A DNA stretch of 12,618 nt from Nitriliruptoraceae bacterium. Lineage in GTDB: Bacteria; Actinomycetota; Nitriliruptoria; Nitriliruptorales; Nitriliruptoraceae. The stretch covers positions 1 through 12,618 of the forward strand of contig SKTG01000071.1 in the NCBI GenBank assembly GCA_007118045.1, in the 5' to 3' direction. Shown here in pieces: positions 1-6,343 of this stretch (positions within the stretch are counted from its first letter, which is position 1; the number at the start of each line of letters is the position of its first letter). The notes beneath the pieces are model-generated. The model was given only the letters and a program-made list of their open reading frames with translations, ran no database searches and was not told the DNA's origin. Both the position numbers and the translations under genes were made by a program.

Positions 1-459
1 CCTGGCTGCGCACCACCCTGACCGCGAACCATCCTGAGCGGCATCGCAGGGCCGAGCGCCGAGGGACCCGCGGCCGGCCTGGCACTTGTCGAGCAGTCGG
101 CCCGTCGTGGCGCGGTGCAACGGACCCCGCCGGCGAGGGTGGTGCGAGCTCCTTCGACGGCTGAGCTGCGTGTCACGAGCCGAGCCGCACTTCCCACACC
201 GCTCCAACTCCCACACCGATGGGTGAGGCGGGGTGGGAGGTGCCGGCTGGACTCCTGAGCTGGATGCTTGGGGACGGACACCCGTGCGGATGGCCGCGGT
301 GAGACCGGCGGGCCCGCTCGGAGGCGCGGGTACCGTCCGCCACCGCGTGCTCGTGGCCCCGGCATCGCTCCGCGTTCGCCACCGCCAGCCCGTGGCGCCG
401 GAGTGGCGCGGGAAGCGGTCGGCGGGACCACGTCGGCGGGATGGTGCAGGAGAGGGTGG
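1..459. other. Left-edge stretch without a supportable gene
   Basis: I see no gene here. On the plus strand, two frames meet stop codons within the first 40 bases. The third stays open to about 164 but its translation is Arg/Gly/Pro-rich with no recognisable motif. On the minus strand all frames are open from about 172 to the left edge, so the start of a leftward gene cannot be excluded; ATG codons at 44-42 and 32-30 lack a convincing ribosome binding site. Reading frames over 170-460 are low-complexity and look like high-GC chance frames. No tRNA, rRNA or riboswitch consensus was recognised. The last 20 bases carry the ribosome binding site of the next gene. Confidence 0.5.
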
Positions 460-948
460 GTGAGCAGCGAACCGGTCGGGTCGCCACCCCGTCGTCGCGG
501 CCTCGTCGTCGCCGCGGCGGTGCTCGTGATCCTGCTCATCGCGTTCGCCGCCGTGACGTTCATGCCACGTACGATCGCCAGCGGGGGGTCAGGGCAGGTC
601 GCTTGGGAGGTCCGTGCCGCCCCCGGGCTGACCGCACCGATGGTGCGCGTGGTCAGTGAGCAGGGCACGATCGACCTCGAACCGACGGGCACCGATCTCT
701 CCGGGTCGGTCGTGCTGGGCTTACCGGAGGCGGGCGCGACCACGGTCACCGTTGGTCCCGTGCCGCGTGAGGCCGAGTCGGTGCGCATCACGGCCGAGGA
801 CGTCGTCACGGAGGCCGAGATCCGCCGGGTCGCGTGGCGCAGGGTCCACGTGGCCGTGCACGACGGGCCCCTGGAGGTGCGGGAGATGGTCGCGATCGGC
901 GAGCACGGGCAGATCGTCGAGGTCGTGCACGACCCGCCTCGCCGTTGA
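460..948 (+). CDS. Membrane-anchored protein of unknown function (162 aa)
   Basis: I do not recognise this protein. After a short basic N-terminus (SPPRRRG, residues 8-14) comes one strongly hydrophobic segment (about 14-36, LVVAAAVLVILLIAFAAV) that would act as an uncleaved anchor or signal peptide. The remaining ~125 residues are a soluble region rich in short beta-type Val/Thr/Glu stretches, which the positive-inside rule would place outside the membrane. The GTG start at 460 is chosen because AGGAG at 448-452 sits seven bases upstream and the hydrophobic segment then lies near the N-terminus. The frame runs further up to an ATG at 268, but that extension is Arg/Pro/Gly-rich and lacks a ribosome binding site. 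It ends only nine bases from the convergent thioesterase-like gene, with no clear terminator between them. No cysteine lipobox is seen. Confidence 0.7.
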   Translation: MSSEPVGSPPRRRGLVVAAAVLVILLIAFAAVTFMPRTIASGGSGQVAWEVRAAPGLTAPMVRVVSEQGTIDLEPTGTDLSGSVVLGLPEAGATTVTVGPVPREAESVRITAEDVVTEAEIRRVAWRRVHVAVHDGPLEVREMVAIGEHGQIVEVVHDPPRR

Positions 949-957
949 CCGCCTGCG

Positions 958-1863
958 TCAGCCCCGGCTCGCGATCGCATCCGCGACGGCGACGGTGTGG
1001 CGGGCCTGCGCGACGTGCAGGTTCTCGACCATGCGGCCGTCGACGGTGACCACGCCGCGTCCCTCGCCCGACGCCGACTCGAAGGCCTCGATCACGCGAC
1101 GGGCGTGCGCCACCTCGTCGTCGCTCGGAGCGAAGGTCGAGTTGCAGATGTCGAGCTGCTTGGGATGGATCAGGGTCTTGCCGTCGAACCCGAGCTCCCG
1201 CGCCTGACGACACTCCGCCACGAACCCGTCCGGGTCGTCGAGGTCGTTGTACACACCGTCGAGCACGATCTTGCCGGCGTCGCGGACCGCGAGCACGCAC
1301 CACGACAGCGCCGTCAGCAGGGGGGCCCGGCCGGGGACGTGCTCCGCGCGCAGCTCCTTGGCCAGGTCGTTCGTGCCGAGTACGAAGCCCGTGAGCCGCT
1401 CCGAGGCGTGCGCCAACGCGTCGGCGTGCAGAACGGCTCGCGGGGTCTCGAGCATGGCCCAGATCGACAACGAGCTGGGCGCGTCCGCGCGATCCAGTGC
1501 CGCCTCGATGGTGCGCACGTGATCGACCGAGTCGACCTTCGGGACCAGCAGCACGTCGGGGGAGGCGGCCGCGATCGCCCGCACGTCCGCCTCGAACCAC
1601 TCGGTGTCCGAGCCGTTGCTGCGGATCGCGACCTCGCGGTGGCCGTAACGGTCCTCCGCCGCCGCGGCGCAGACGCGGTCCCGCGCATCCGGTTTCGCGT
1701 CGGGCGCCACGGCGTCCTCCAGGTCGAGGATCAAGCCGTCGGCCGGCAGCTCCGCGGCCTTCGCCAGCGCCCGCTCGTTGGCGCCGGGCATGTAGAGGAA
1801 GCTGCGACGCGGCCGCAACGGCTCACCCCCAGCGGGCGCGGTCGTGTGGTCTCGTTCGCTCAC
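958..1863 (-). CDS. mcl2: CitE-like malyl-CoA thioesterase (Mcl2 type), HpcH/HpaI aldolase superfamily
   Basis: This is a TIM-barrel CoA-ester enzyme of the citrate-lyase beta-subunit-like group, 301 aa. It most resembles the (3S)-malyl-CoA thioesterase branch, which hydrolyses malyl-CoA to malate and CoA in the cytoplasm. Visible landmarks are FLYMPGANERAL (22-33), LDLEDAV (46-52), Arg81 in the substrate-binding strand, Glu139 (MLET) and Asp166 (GTNDLAKEL) as expected Mg2+ ligands, KTLIHPKQL (229-237), and Asp275 in TVDGRMVENLH. The late Asp is the catalytic acid in malyl-CoA enzymes. The GTG start at 1863 forms a GTGA overlap with the stop of the upstream lyase gene, and GGAGG lies ten bases before it, so the two are probably co-translated. 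The frame extends upstream to 1935, but that part lies inside the lyase gene and is low-complexity. Family is certain; thioesterase rather than lyase activity is inferred from overall resemblance to Mcl2 proteins and the paired lyase. Confidence 0.85.
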   Translation of the reverse strand: MSERDHTTAPAGGEPLRPRRSFLYMPGANERALAKAAELPADGLILDLEDAVAPDAKPDARDRVCAAAAEDRYGHREVAIRSNGSDTEWFEADVRAIAAASPDVLLVPKVDSVDHVRTIEAALDRADAPSSLSIWAMLETPRAVLHADALAHASERLTGFVLGTNDLAKELRAEHVPGRAPLLTALSWCVLAVRDAGKIVLDGVYNDLDDPDGFVAECRQARELGFDGKTLIHPKQLDICNSTFAPSDDEVAHARRVIEAFESASGEGRGVVTVDGRMVENLHVAQARHTVAVADAIASRG

Positions 1864-2915
1864 AGCGCGTAGGCCTCCGCCAGATCCGGGTCGCGCTCGG
1901 CCAGCCCGCGGGCGAGGTCGAGCACCACCTGGCACTGCTTGTAGGTGGCATCGTCCTGCATCTTGCCGTCGATCATGACCGCGCCCGAACCGTCACCCAT
2001 CTCCTCGACGACGCGTTTGGCCCAGGCGACCTCCGAGGGCTCCGGCGAGAAGACCTTCTTGGCGATGTCGATCTGCACCGGGTGCAGGCTCCAGGCGCCC
2101 ACACAGCCCAGCAGGTAGGCGTTGCGGAACTGGTCCTCGCAGGCGACGGTGTCCTTGATGTCGCCGAACGGACCGTAGAACGGCAGGATCCCGGCCATCG
2201 CGCAGGCATCGACCATGCGGGCCACGGTGTAGTGCCAGAGGTCCTGCTGTGCCGTCGCGCGGCCGGCCGCCGCCCCGTCACCGTCGGTGTCCGGGTCCTG
2301 ACGCACCAGGTAGCCGGGATGGCCCCCACCGACCCGGGTCGTCTTCATCCGCCGGTCGGCCGCCAGGTCCGCGGGCCCGAGTGACAGACCCTGCATGCGG
2401 GGGCTCGCCAGGCAGATCTCCTCGACGTTGGCCATGCCGCGAGCCGTCTCGAGGATGGCGTGCAGCAGGATCGGACGCTCGATCCCGGCTCGGGCCTCGA
2501 GCTGGGCGAGCAGCCGGTCGGCGTACGCGATGTCCTCCGCGCCCTCGACCTTGGGCAGCATGATCACGTCGAGCCGCCCGCCGATCTCCGTGACGAGGGT
2601 CGTGAGATCGTCGAGCACCCAGGGCGAGTCGAGCGCGTTGACCCGGGTCCACAGCTGGGTGGGGCCGAGCTCCACCGTCCGTCCGACCTCGACGAGGCCC
2701 GCACGGGCGTCCTCCTTGCGTTCCGCCTGGACCGCGTCCTCGAGGTTGCCGAGGAGCACGTCGACGGTCGGTGCGATGTCGGGAACCTTGGCGAGCATCT
2801 TCGGGTTCGACGGGTCGAAGAAGTGGATCATCCGGGCCGGACGCACCGGTATCTCCCGGAGCGGCTCAGGGGCGCCGACGGCCAACGGCCGGAAGAAGTC
2901 CTTTGGGCTGCGCAC
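1860..2915 (-). CDS. mcl1: L-malyl-CoA / beta-methylmalyl-CoA lyase
   Basis: This lyase reversibly cleaves beta-methylmalyl-CoA to glyoxylate and propionyl-CoA, and malyl-CoA to glyoxylate and acetyl-CoA. At 351 aa it matches the family length. The sequence closely follows, from memory, the Chloroflexus-type enzyme from the N-terminus (FFRPLAVGAPEPLREIPVRP) to the C-terminus (DPDLAEAYAL). Key positions are LLGNLEDAV (54-62), Arg91 in LWTRVNALDSPW, Glu156 (ILET) and Asp183 (GPADLA) as metal ligands, KTTRVGGGHP (191-200), and Asp316 in MIDGKMQDDATYKQ as catalytic acid. The start is GTG at 2915, supported by the conserved N-terminus; the nearest ribosome binding site (GGGAG) is rather far, about 11 bases upstream. 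It is first in a two-gene operon with the thioesterase-like gene and is transcribed divergently from the MaoC hydratase gene, which acts on the preceding intermediate of the same pathway. Confidence 0.92.
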   Translation of the reverse strand: MRSPKDFFRPLAVGAPEPLREIPVRPARMIHFFDPSNPKMLAKVPDIAPTVDVLLGNLEDAVQAERKEDARAGLVEVGRTVELGPTQLWTRVNALDSPWVLDDLTTLVTEIGGRLDVIMLPKVEGAEDIAYADRLLAQLEARAGIERPILLHAILETARGMANVEEICLASPRMQGLSLGPADLAADRRMKTTRVGGGHPGYLVRQDPDTDGDGAAAGRATAQQDLWHYTVARMVDACAMAGILPFYGPFGDIKDTVACEDQFRNAYLLGCVGAWSLHPVQIDIAKKVFSPEPSEVAWAKRVVEEMGDGSGAVMIDGKMQDDATYKQCQVVLDLARGLAERDPDLAEAYAL

Positions 2916-3101
2916 GGTGCCGTCGTCTCCCTGGTCGCGCGATACGGTCAGCAGCGGACGCTAGGCGCCGCGAGGCGGCCAGCGCGAACCCAGCCGCGCG
3001 ACCGGTGGACTCGGATCGCGGACCGGTGGACTCGGACCGCGGATCGGTCCCGAGCGCCGGCCGCGGACCTTGCAGCCGGGTACCAACGGAGGAGCGTGAC
3101 G
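2916..3101. promoter_or_regulatory. Divergent promoter region between the lyase operon and the hydratase gene
   Basis: This 186-bp spacer separates two divergently transcribed genes of one pathway, so it should carry promoters in both directions. On the minus strand a TAGCGT hexamer (2963-2958) would be an acceptable -10 for the lyase gene, but its upstream element (TTCGCG, 2988-2983, spacer 19) is weak. On the plus strand TAGGCG (2962-2967) is a poor candidate. The right half carries a 21-bp tandem repeat listed separately. GGAGGAG at 3088-3094 is the hydratase ribosome binding site. The promoter assignments are guesses; the divergent arrangement is certain. Confidence 0.5.
3000..3041. repeat. 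Two tandem 21-bp direct repeats upstream of the MaoC hydratase gene
   Basis: Copies at 3000-3020 and 3021-3041 share the core GACCGGTGGACTCGGA and differ at a single base (T or C at repeat position 17). A degenerate third beginning, GATCGGT, follows at 3042-3048. The 21-bp period is two helical turns, so proteins bound to both copies would lie on one DNA face. Each copy contains the palindrome ACCGGT. The repeat ends about 60 bases before the hydratase start. A role as a regulator binding site is inference. Confidence 0.85.
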
Positions 3102-3611
3102 ATGCCAACGGCCGACTTCGGACGCTTCCTCGACGATTTCGAGGTCGGGGACGTCTACGAGCACTGGCCGGGGAAGACGATCACGCAGGCGGAGGACATC
3201 CTCTTCTGCTCGATCACCATGAACCAGCATCCGTTGCACAGCGACGACAACTACGCGGCGGTCGCCAGCCCGTCGGGCCGCGCGATGGTCGTTGGCAACC
3301 TCGTCTACTCGGTGGTCTTGGGTCAGTCCGTCCCGGACGTGTCCGGCCGGGCGATCGCCAACCTCGAGGTCGAGTCGCTCAAGCACGCGAACCCGACCTT
3401 CCACGGGGACACGATCTACTCGCAGAGCGAGGTGCTCGAGGTCCGCCCGTCGCGGTCGAAGGAGGACCGGGGCGTGGTCAGGGTCCGCACGATCGGCTAC
3501 ACCCAGGAGGGCACCGTGGTCTGCGAGTTCGTCCGCAGCGTGCTGGTCCCGCGGCGAGGGCACGGTTACGACGGGCAGCCGGGACGGCCCGAGCCGCGGC
3601 TGGACGGCTGA
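3102..3611 (+). CDS. mch: MaoC-family dehydratase, probable mesaconyl-CoA hydratase
   Basis: This is a single hot-dog domain R-hydratase of 169 aa. It resembles the short MaoC proteins that actinobacteria encode beside CoA-ester lyases. The expected reaction is reversible hydration of mesaconyl-CoA to beta-methylmalyl-CoA, the substrate of the lyase encoded divergently next door. Landmarks are DDFEVGDVYEHWPGKTIT (11-28), the active-site stretch TMNQHPLHSDDNYA (39-52), MVVGNLVYS (62-70), and SLKHANPTFHGDTIY (92-106). Classical hydratases have D-x-N-P-[LIV]-H; here the Asp position is Asn41 and the Asn position is His43, while His46 is kept. As I recall, this substitution is typical of the subfamily. 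ATG at 3102 is preferred because GGAGGAG ends seven bases upstream; an in-frame GTG at 3096 is too close to it. The last ~20 residues are a Pro/Gly/Arg tail. Substrate is inferred from family and context. Confidence 0.85.
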   Translation: MPTADFGRFLDDFEVGDVYEHWPGKTITQAEDILFCSITMNQHPLHSDDNYAAVASPSGRAMVVGNLVYSVVLGQSVPDVSGRAIANLEVESLKHANPTFHGDTIYSQSEVLEVRPSRSKEDRGVVRVRTIGYTQEGTVVCEFVRSVLVPRRGHGYDGQPGRPEPRLDG

Positions 3612-3628
3612 CCCGCGAGAGGGTTCAC

Positions 3629-4123
3629 GTGGAGATCCACCGGGAGCCGGGACCGCCCCACAGCCATCTCGTGGTCGCCGCAGGACGGCGGCTCGCCGTG
3701 CTCGAGGTCCACGCCGACCGCGGCGAGGGCGAGATCCGCCGTGTCGGTGCGCCCGGGTGGCGCCTGGAGCGCCCGCCGGGCGCCCTGGAGTGGTGGATCT
3801 CCGACGACGATGGTCGCCCCGTGGGCACGTTGACGCGGGAGGGCCTGTTCGCGGAACGCTTCCTCGTCGAGCTCGAGCCCGACGCGTTCGAGGCGCGACG
3901 ACGTGGGACCTTCTGGCGCCGACGGTGGCGCGTGGTCGACCGCGTAGCCGGCCGGACCGTCGTCGAGGTGGTGCAACGGTTCTGGTCGCGACCCGTGCAC
4001 GAGGTGCGGCGACGGTCCGGCGACGTGCCCGAGGCGTTGCCCTGGGCGATCGCCTGGTTGGTGGCCTGGACCACCACCGACCCCGTCGCGACGACCCGCA
4101 GGCCGCGGTGGACGGTCCGGTGA
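3629..4123 (+). CDS. Unknown protein (164 aa), Arg/Trp-rich, beta-strand pattern
   Basis: I do not recognise this protein. It has no signal peptide and no clear membrane helix; the hydrophobic patch ALPWAIAWLVAW (136-147) near the C-terminus is short and could be a buried helix. Most of the chain alternates hydrophobic and polar residues in strand-like segments, with turns such as SDDDGRPVGTL (58-68) and a basic, aromatic stretch GTFWRRRWRVVDR (93-105). The repeated pattern of strand, D/G turn and basic strand followed by one C-terminal hydrophobic helix loosely recalls the tubby/LURP-one barrel, but this is only an impression. The start is GTG at 3629, with GAGAGGG ending five bases upstream, 17 bases after the hydratase stop. 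Its stop overlaps the dGTPase-like gene start by four bases (GTGA), so it probably belongs to the same transcript. The coherent coupling on both sides argues that it is a real gene. Confidence 0.75.
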   Translation: MEIHREPGPPHSHLVVAAGRRLAVLEVHADRGEGEIRRVGAPGWRLERPPGALEWWISDDDGRPVGTLTREGLFAERFLVELEPDAFEARRRGTFWRRRWRVVDRVAGRTVVEVVQRFWSRPVHEVRRRSGDVPEALPWAIAWLVAWTTTDPVATTRRPRWTVR

Positions 4124-5157
4124 GCGGGGCCCTGCAGCCGACCGCGAGCGACGTCGGAACGCCCCTGCGTCGCCGCACGCGGCAACGGCGTGAGGCGGAG
4201 GAGGACGAGCGTCTGGCACCGATCGCGACCCGTTCGGCGCGCTCACGAGGCCGGGATCGCCTGGAGGACGAGGACCCCGACCGGACCGCGTTCGAACGTG
4301 ACCGCGACCGGATCCTCCACTGCAAGGCGTTCCGGCGGCTGAAGCACAAGACCCAGGTGTTCCTCAACCCCGAGGGCGATCACTTCGTCACCCGGCTGAC
4401 GCACACGTTGCAGGTCGCCCAGGTCGGGCGGTCGATCGCGAACGCCCTGGCGCTGAACGAACCGCTCGCCGAGGCCATCTGCCTCGGGCACGACCTCGGC
4501 CACGCGCCGTTCGGTCACAGCGGTGAGGACGCGCTCTCGCCGTTCGTCGAGGGTGGCTGGCAGCACGCGATCCACGGCGTGCGCATCGTCGAGGTGCTCG
4601 AGCCGCTGAACCTCACCGTCGAGGTCCGGGACGGCATCCGCCAGTCGAGCTGGCGCAACGAGCCGCCACCGATCACCGCCGAGGGGATGGTCTGCCGCTT
4701 CGCCGACCGCATCGCCTACCTGGCCCACGACGCGCAGGACGCCCAACGCGCCGGGGTCCTGGCCGCCGAGGACATCCCTCGACGGTTCCGGGAGCTGTTC
4801 GGTCCACCGGGCCGTGCGTGGATCGCCTCGATGATCGACATGGTCGTCGAGGACTCGGTGACGGCCGGTGAGGTGACGATGGCACCGGAGCACCTCGAGC
4901 CGATGAACGAGCTGCGCGCCTGGATGTTCGACCACGTCTACCTGCGGGACACGGCGCGGGAGCAGGCGCGCCGCGGCGCGCGCGTCATCCGGGACCTGGT
5001 GGGCTGGTTCCGGACGCACCCCGAGGAGATCCCCGAGGCCTACCGCGCGACCGGTGCCAGCGACCTGCAGGCGGCCATCGACTACGTGGCCGGCATGAGC
5101 GACCAGTACGCGGTCCGCGAGCACGATGCCCGCTTCCGACCAGCGGGTCTGTACTGA
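4120..5157 (+). CDS. dgt: Deoxyguanosinetriphosphate triphosphohydrolase-like HD-domain protein
   Basis: This HD-superfamily phosphohydrolase of the dGTPase-like group (345 aa) is expected to remove triphosphate from deoxynucleoside triphosphates in the cytoplasm and so help control dNTP pools. The metal site is complete: His95 (RLTHTLQVAQVGR), His124-Asp125 (GHDLGHAPFGHSGED) and Asp196 (RFADRIAYLAHD). The usual preceding element is also present: DPDRTAFERDRDRILHCKAFRRLKHKTQVF, residues 52-81 in outline, with the conserved R-D-RI-H-AFRRL-KTQVF pattern. The start is GTG at 4120, inside a GTGA overlap with the upstream gene. No good ribosome binding site precedes it, so translation probably depends on coupling. 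The first ~45 residues are basic and poorly conserved. In many actinobacteria this gene sits beside dnaG; here it does not. Nucleotide preference cannot be read from sequence. Confidence 0.92.
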   Translation: MSGALQPTASDVGTPLRRRTRQRREAEEDERLAPIATRSARSRGRDRLEDEDPDRTAFERDRDRILHCKAFRRLKHKTQVFLNPEGDHFVTRLTHTLQVAQVGRSIANALALNEPLAEAICLGHDLGHAPFGHSGEDALSPFVEGGWQHAIHGVRIVEVLEPLNLTVEVRDGIRQSSWRNEPPPITAEGMVCRFADRIAYLAHDAQDAQRAGVLAAEDIPRRFRELFGPPGRAWIASMIDMVVEDSVTAGEVTMAPEHLEPMNELRAWMFDHVYLRDTAREQARRGARVIRDLVGWFRTHPEEIPEAYRATGASDLQAAIDYVAGMSDQYAVREHDARFRPAGLY

Positions 5158-5194
5158 CCGGGCCAGCTCGTCGCGGGCGGTAGCGTCACGTGCG

Positions 5195-5698
5195 ATGAGC
5201 ACACCGACGGTCCGAGACGCCACCGCCGCTGACCTCCCCGCGGTGGCGGCGATCTACACGCACTACGTGCTCCGCACGACGATGACCTTCAACACGGAGG
5301 TGCGCACGCCGCGCGAGTGGCGGGACCGGTTCGAGGGGGTGCTCGCGCAGCGTGGCCACCGCCTCCTGGTCGCGGAGCTCGACGGGGTCCTGGCGGGCTA
5401 CGTGGAGACGCAGCGCTTCCGCCCGAAGGCGGCCTACGACCGCTCCGTCGAGCTGTCGGTCTACGCGGCGCCCGATGCCGTGGGACGCGGGGTCGGCGGC
5501 GCGCTGTACGGCGAGCTGCTCGGCCAGCTCGAACGGGACGAGCGTTTCCACCGGGCGTACGCCATCGTGGCGCTGCCGAACCCGCACTCCATCGCGTTCC
5601 ACGAACGGTGGGGCTTCGAGCTACGTGGCACCCTGACGGAGGCCGGCCACAAGTTCGGCCGCTACCTCGACGTCGCCTACCTCGAACGGGCCCTGTGA
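5195..5698 (+). CDS. GNAT N-acetyltransferase, phosphinothricin acetyltransferase-like
   Basis: This 167-aa GNAT enzyme transfers acetyl from acetyl-CoA to an amine. It matches the phosphinothricin/methionine-sulfoximine acetyltransferase group by IYTHYVLRTTMTFNTE (20-35), RTPREW (37-42), KAAYDRSVELSVYAAPD (78-94), the acetyl-CoA loop GRGVGGALYGELL (97-109) and NPHSIAFHERWGFELRG (129-145). Chromosomal members of this group usually act on methionine sulfoximine/sulfone or other amino-acid analogues, so resistance to phosphinothricin should not be assumed. ATG at 5195 is chosen because homologues begin just before the T-V-R-D-A-T strand. There is no Shine-Dalgarno sequence, and a -10-like TAGCGT at 5181-5186 would put a transcript start almost at the ATG, so a leaderless message is possible. 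It lies 37 bases after the dGTPase-like gene, and its stop overlaps the globin gene start. Confidence 0.88.
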   Translation: MSTPTVRDATAADLPAVAAIYTHYVLRTTMTFNTEVRTPREWRDRFEGVLAQRGHRLLVAELDGVLAGYVETQRFRPKAAYDRSVELSVYAAPDAVGRGVGGALYGELLGQLERDERFHRAYAIVALPNPHSIAFHERWGFELRGTLTEAGHKFGRYLDVAYLERAL

Positions 5699-6294
5699 AC
5701 AGCCACGACCGCCCGGACGACCGCCGCCCCGCCCACGGCGGCGAGCCGTCGCATCCCGACCCGTCGCCCTCGTCCGGCGCATCGGGGCGTCACGAGGCCG
5801 CGGGTCCGCCACCCGGCTCCTCACCGCCGGCCGCGGCGCCCGGCGGCGCCGCCGACCGGGCGCTCGCCGAGCTCGAACCGCACCAGGTCTTCGCGGCGGT
5901 CGGTGGCTATCCCGCCTTCGAGCGGCTCGTCGACGCCTTCTACGGCCGGGTCGCCCAGGACGACCTGCTGCGGCCCATGTACCCCGAGGACCTCGAGCCC
6001 GGGAAGACGCACCTGACGATGTTCCTCGCCCAGTACTGGGGTGGTGGGGACATCTACAGCTCCCAGCGTGGCCACCCGCGGCTGCGTATGCGCCACGCCT
6101 CCTTCCCGATCACCCCGGAGGCGGCGTTGCGGTGGGCGGAGCTGATGAGCGCTTCCATCCACGAGCAGCGGGACTGGCCCGAGGACGCGCGGCGGCTCCT
6201 GCTGGCCTACGTCGCACGCGCGACCCCCACGCTGATCAACCAGCTGCCGGAGGGTGTGGCGACCCTGCCCCGGGACGAGCCCCCGCCGCCCTGA
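5695..6294 (+). CDS. glbO: Group II truncated haemoglobin (GlbO type) with long low-complexity N-terminus
   Basis: This is a 2-over-2 haem globin of the trHbII group, with proposed roles in oxygen or peroxide chemistry and respiration. The globin domain spans roughly 62-185 and carries the hallmarks: Tyr83 (FYGRV, B10), Tyr96 (MYPED, CD1), the run QYWGGG (113-118), the signature SQRGHPRLRMRHASFPI (123-139) with proximal haem ligand His134, and Trp147 (G8). Family members are usually ~120-135 aa. Here about 60 residues rich in Pro, Gly, Ser and Ala precede the domain, and a short PPPP tail ends it. The GTG at 5695 lies in a GTGA overlap with the acetyltransferase gene and has no ribosome binding site, so translation probably depends on coupling. 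No good internal start with a ribosome binding site was found between the GTG and the globin domain, which supports the extension being real. Confidence 0.9.
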   Translation: MNSHDRPDDRRPAHGGEPSHPDPSPSSGASGRHEAAGPPPGSSPPAAAPGGAADRALAELEPHQVFAAVGGYPAFERLVDAFYGRVAQDDLLRPMYPEDLEPGKTHLTMFLAQYWGGGDIYSSQRGHPRLRMRHASFPITPEAALRWAELMSASIHEQRDWPEDARRLLLAYVARATPTLINQLPEGVATLPRDEPPPP

Positions 6295-6299
6295 TCATG

Positions 6300-6343
6300 A
6301 TCCCGGCCTGATCCCGGCCCGGTCCCGGCCCGATCCCGGTCGG
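6300..6343. repeat. Four 11-bp tandem repeats after the globin gene
   Basis: Four consecutive units are ATCCCGGCCTG (6300-6310), ATCCCGGCCCG (6311-6321), GTCCCGGCCCG (6322-6332) and ATCCCGGTCGG (6333-6343), followed by a degenerate ATCGCGCC. The consensus is ATCCCGGCCCG. They begin six bases after the globin stop codon; a TGATCA palindrome covers that stop (6292-6297). Each unit contains CCGG, so weak intramolecular pairing is possible. Function is unknown: a minisatellite-like expansion, protein sites or a transcript 3' end are all possible. Confidence 0.85.

Noticed and set aside
268..459. N-terminal extension of the first gene back to ATG 268
   Set aside because: The extra residues are Arg/Pro/Gly-rich, there is no ribosome binding site at 268, and GTG 460 has AGGAG at the right distance with the membrane anchor directly after it.
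173..487. Minus-strand open frame over the left-edge region
   Set aside because: Low-complexity Arg/Pro/Ser translation with no motif, partly overlapping the start of the membrane-anchored protein gene; typical of chance frames at this GC content.
1497..2384. Long plus-strand frame opposite the lyase and thioesterase-like genes
   Set aside because: It lies antisense to two strongly conserved enzyme genes, and its translation is Arg/Pro-rich followed by shadow sequence.
5195..5698. Dedicated herbicide/antibiotic resistance gene (pat/bar)
   Set aside because: The protein belongs to the phosphinothricin acetyltransferase-like group, but no biosynthetic or resistance genes surround it, and chromosomal members usually have other substrates.
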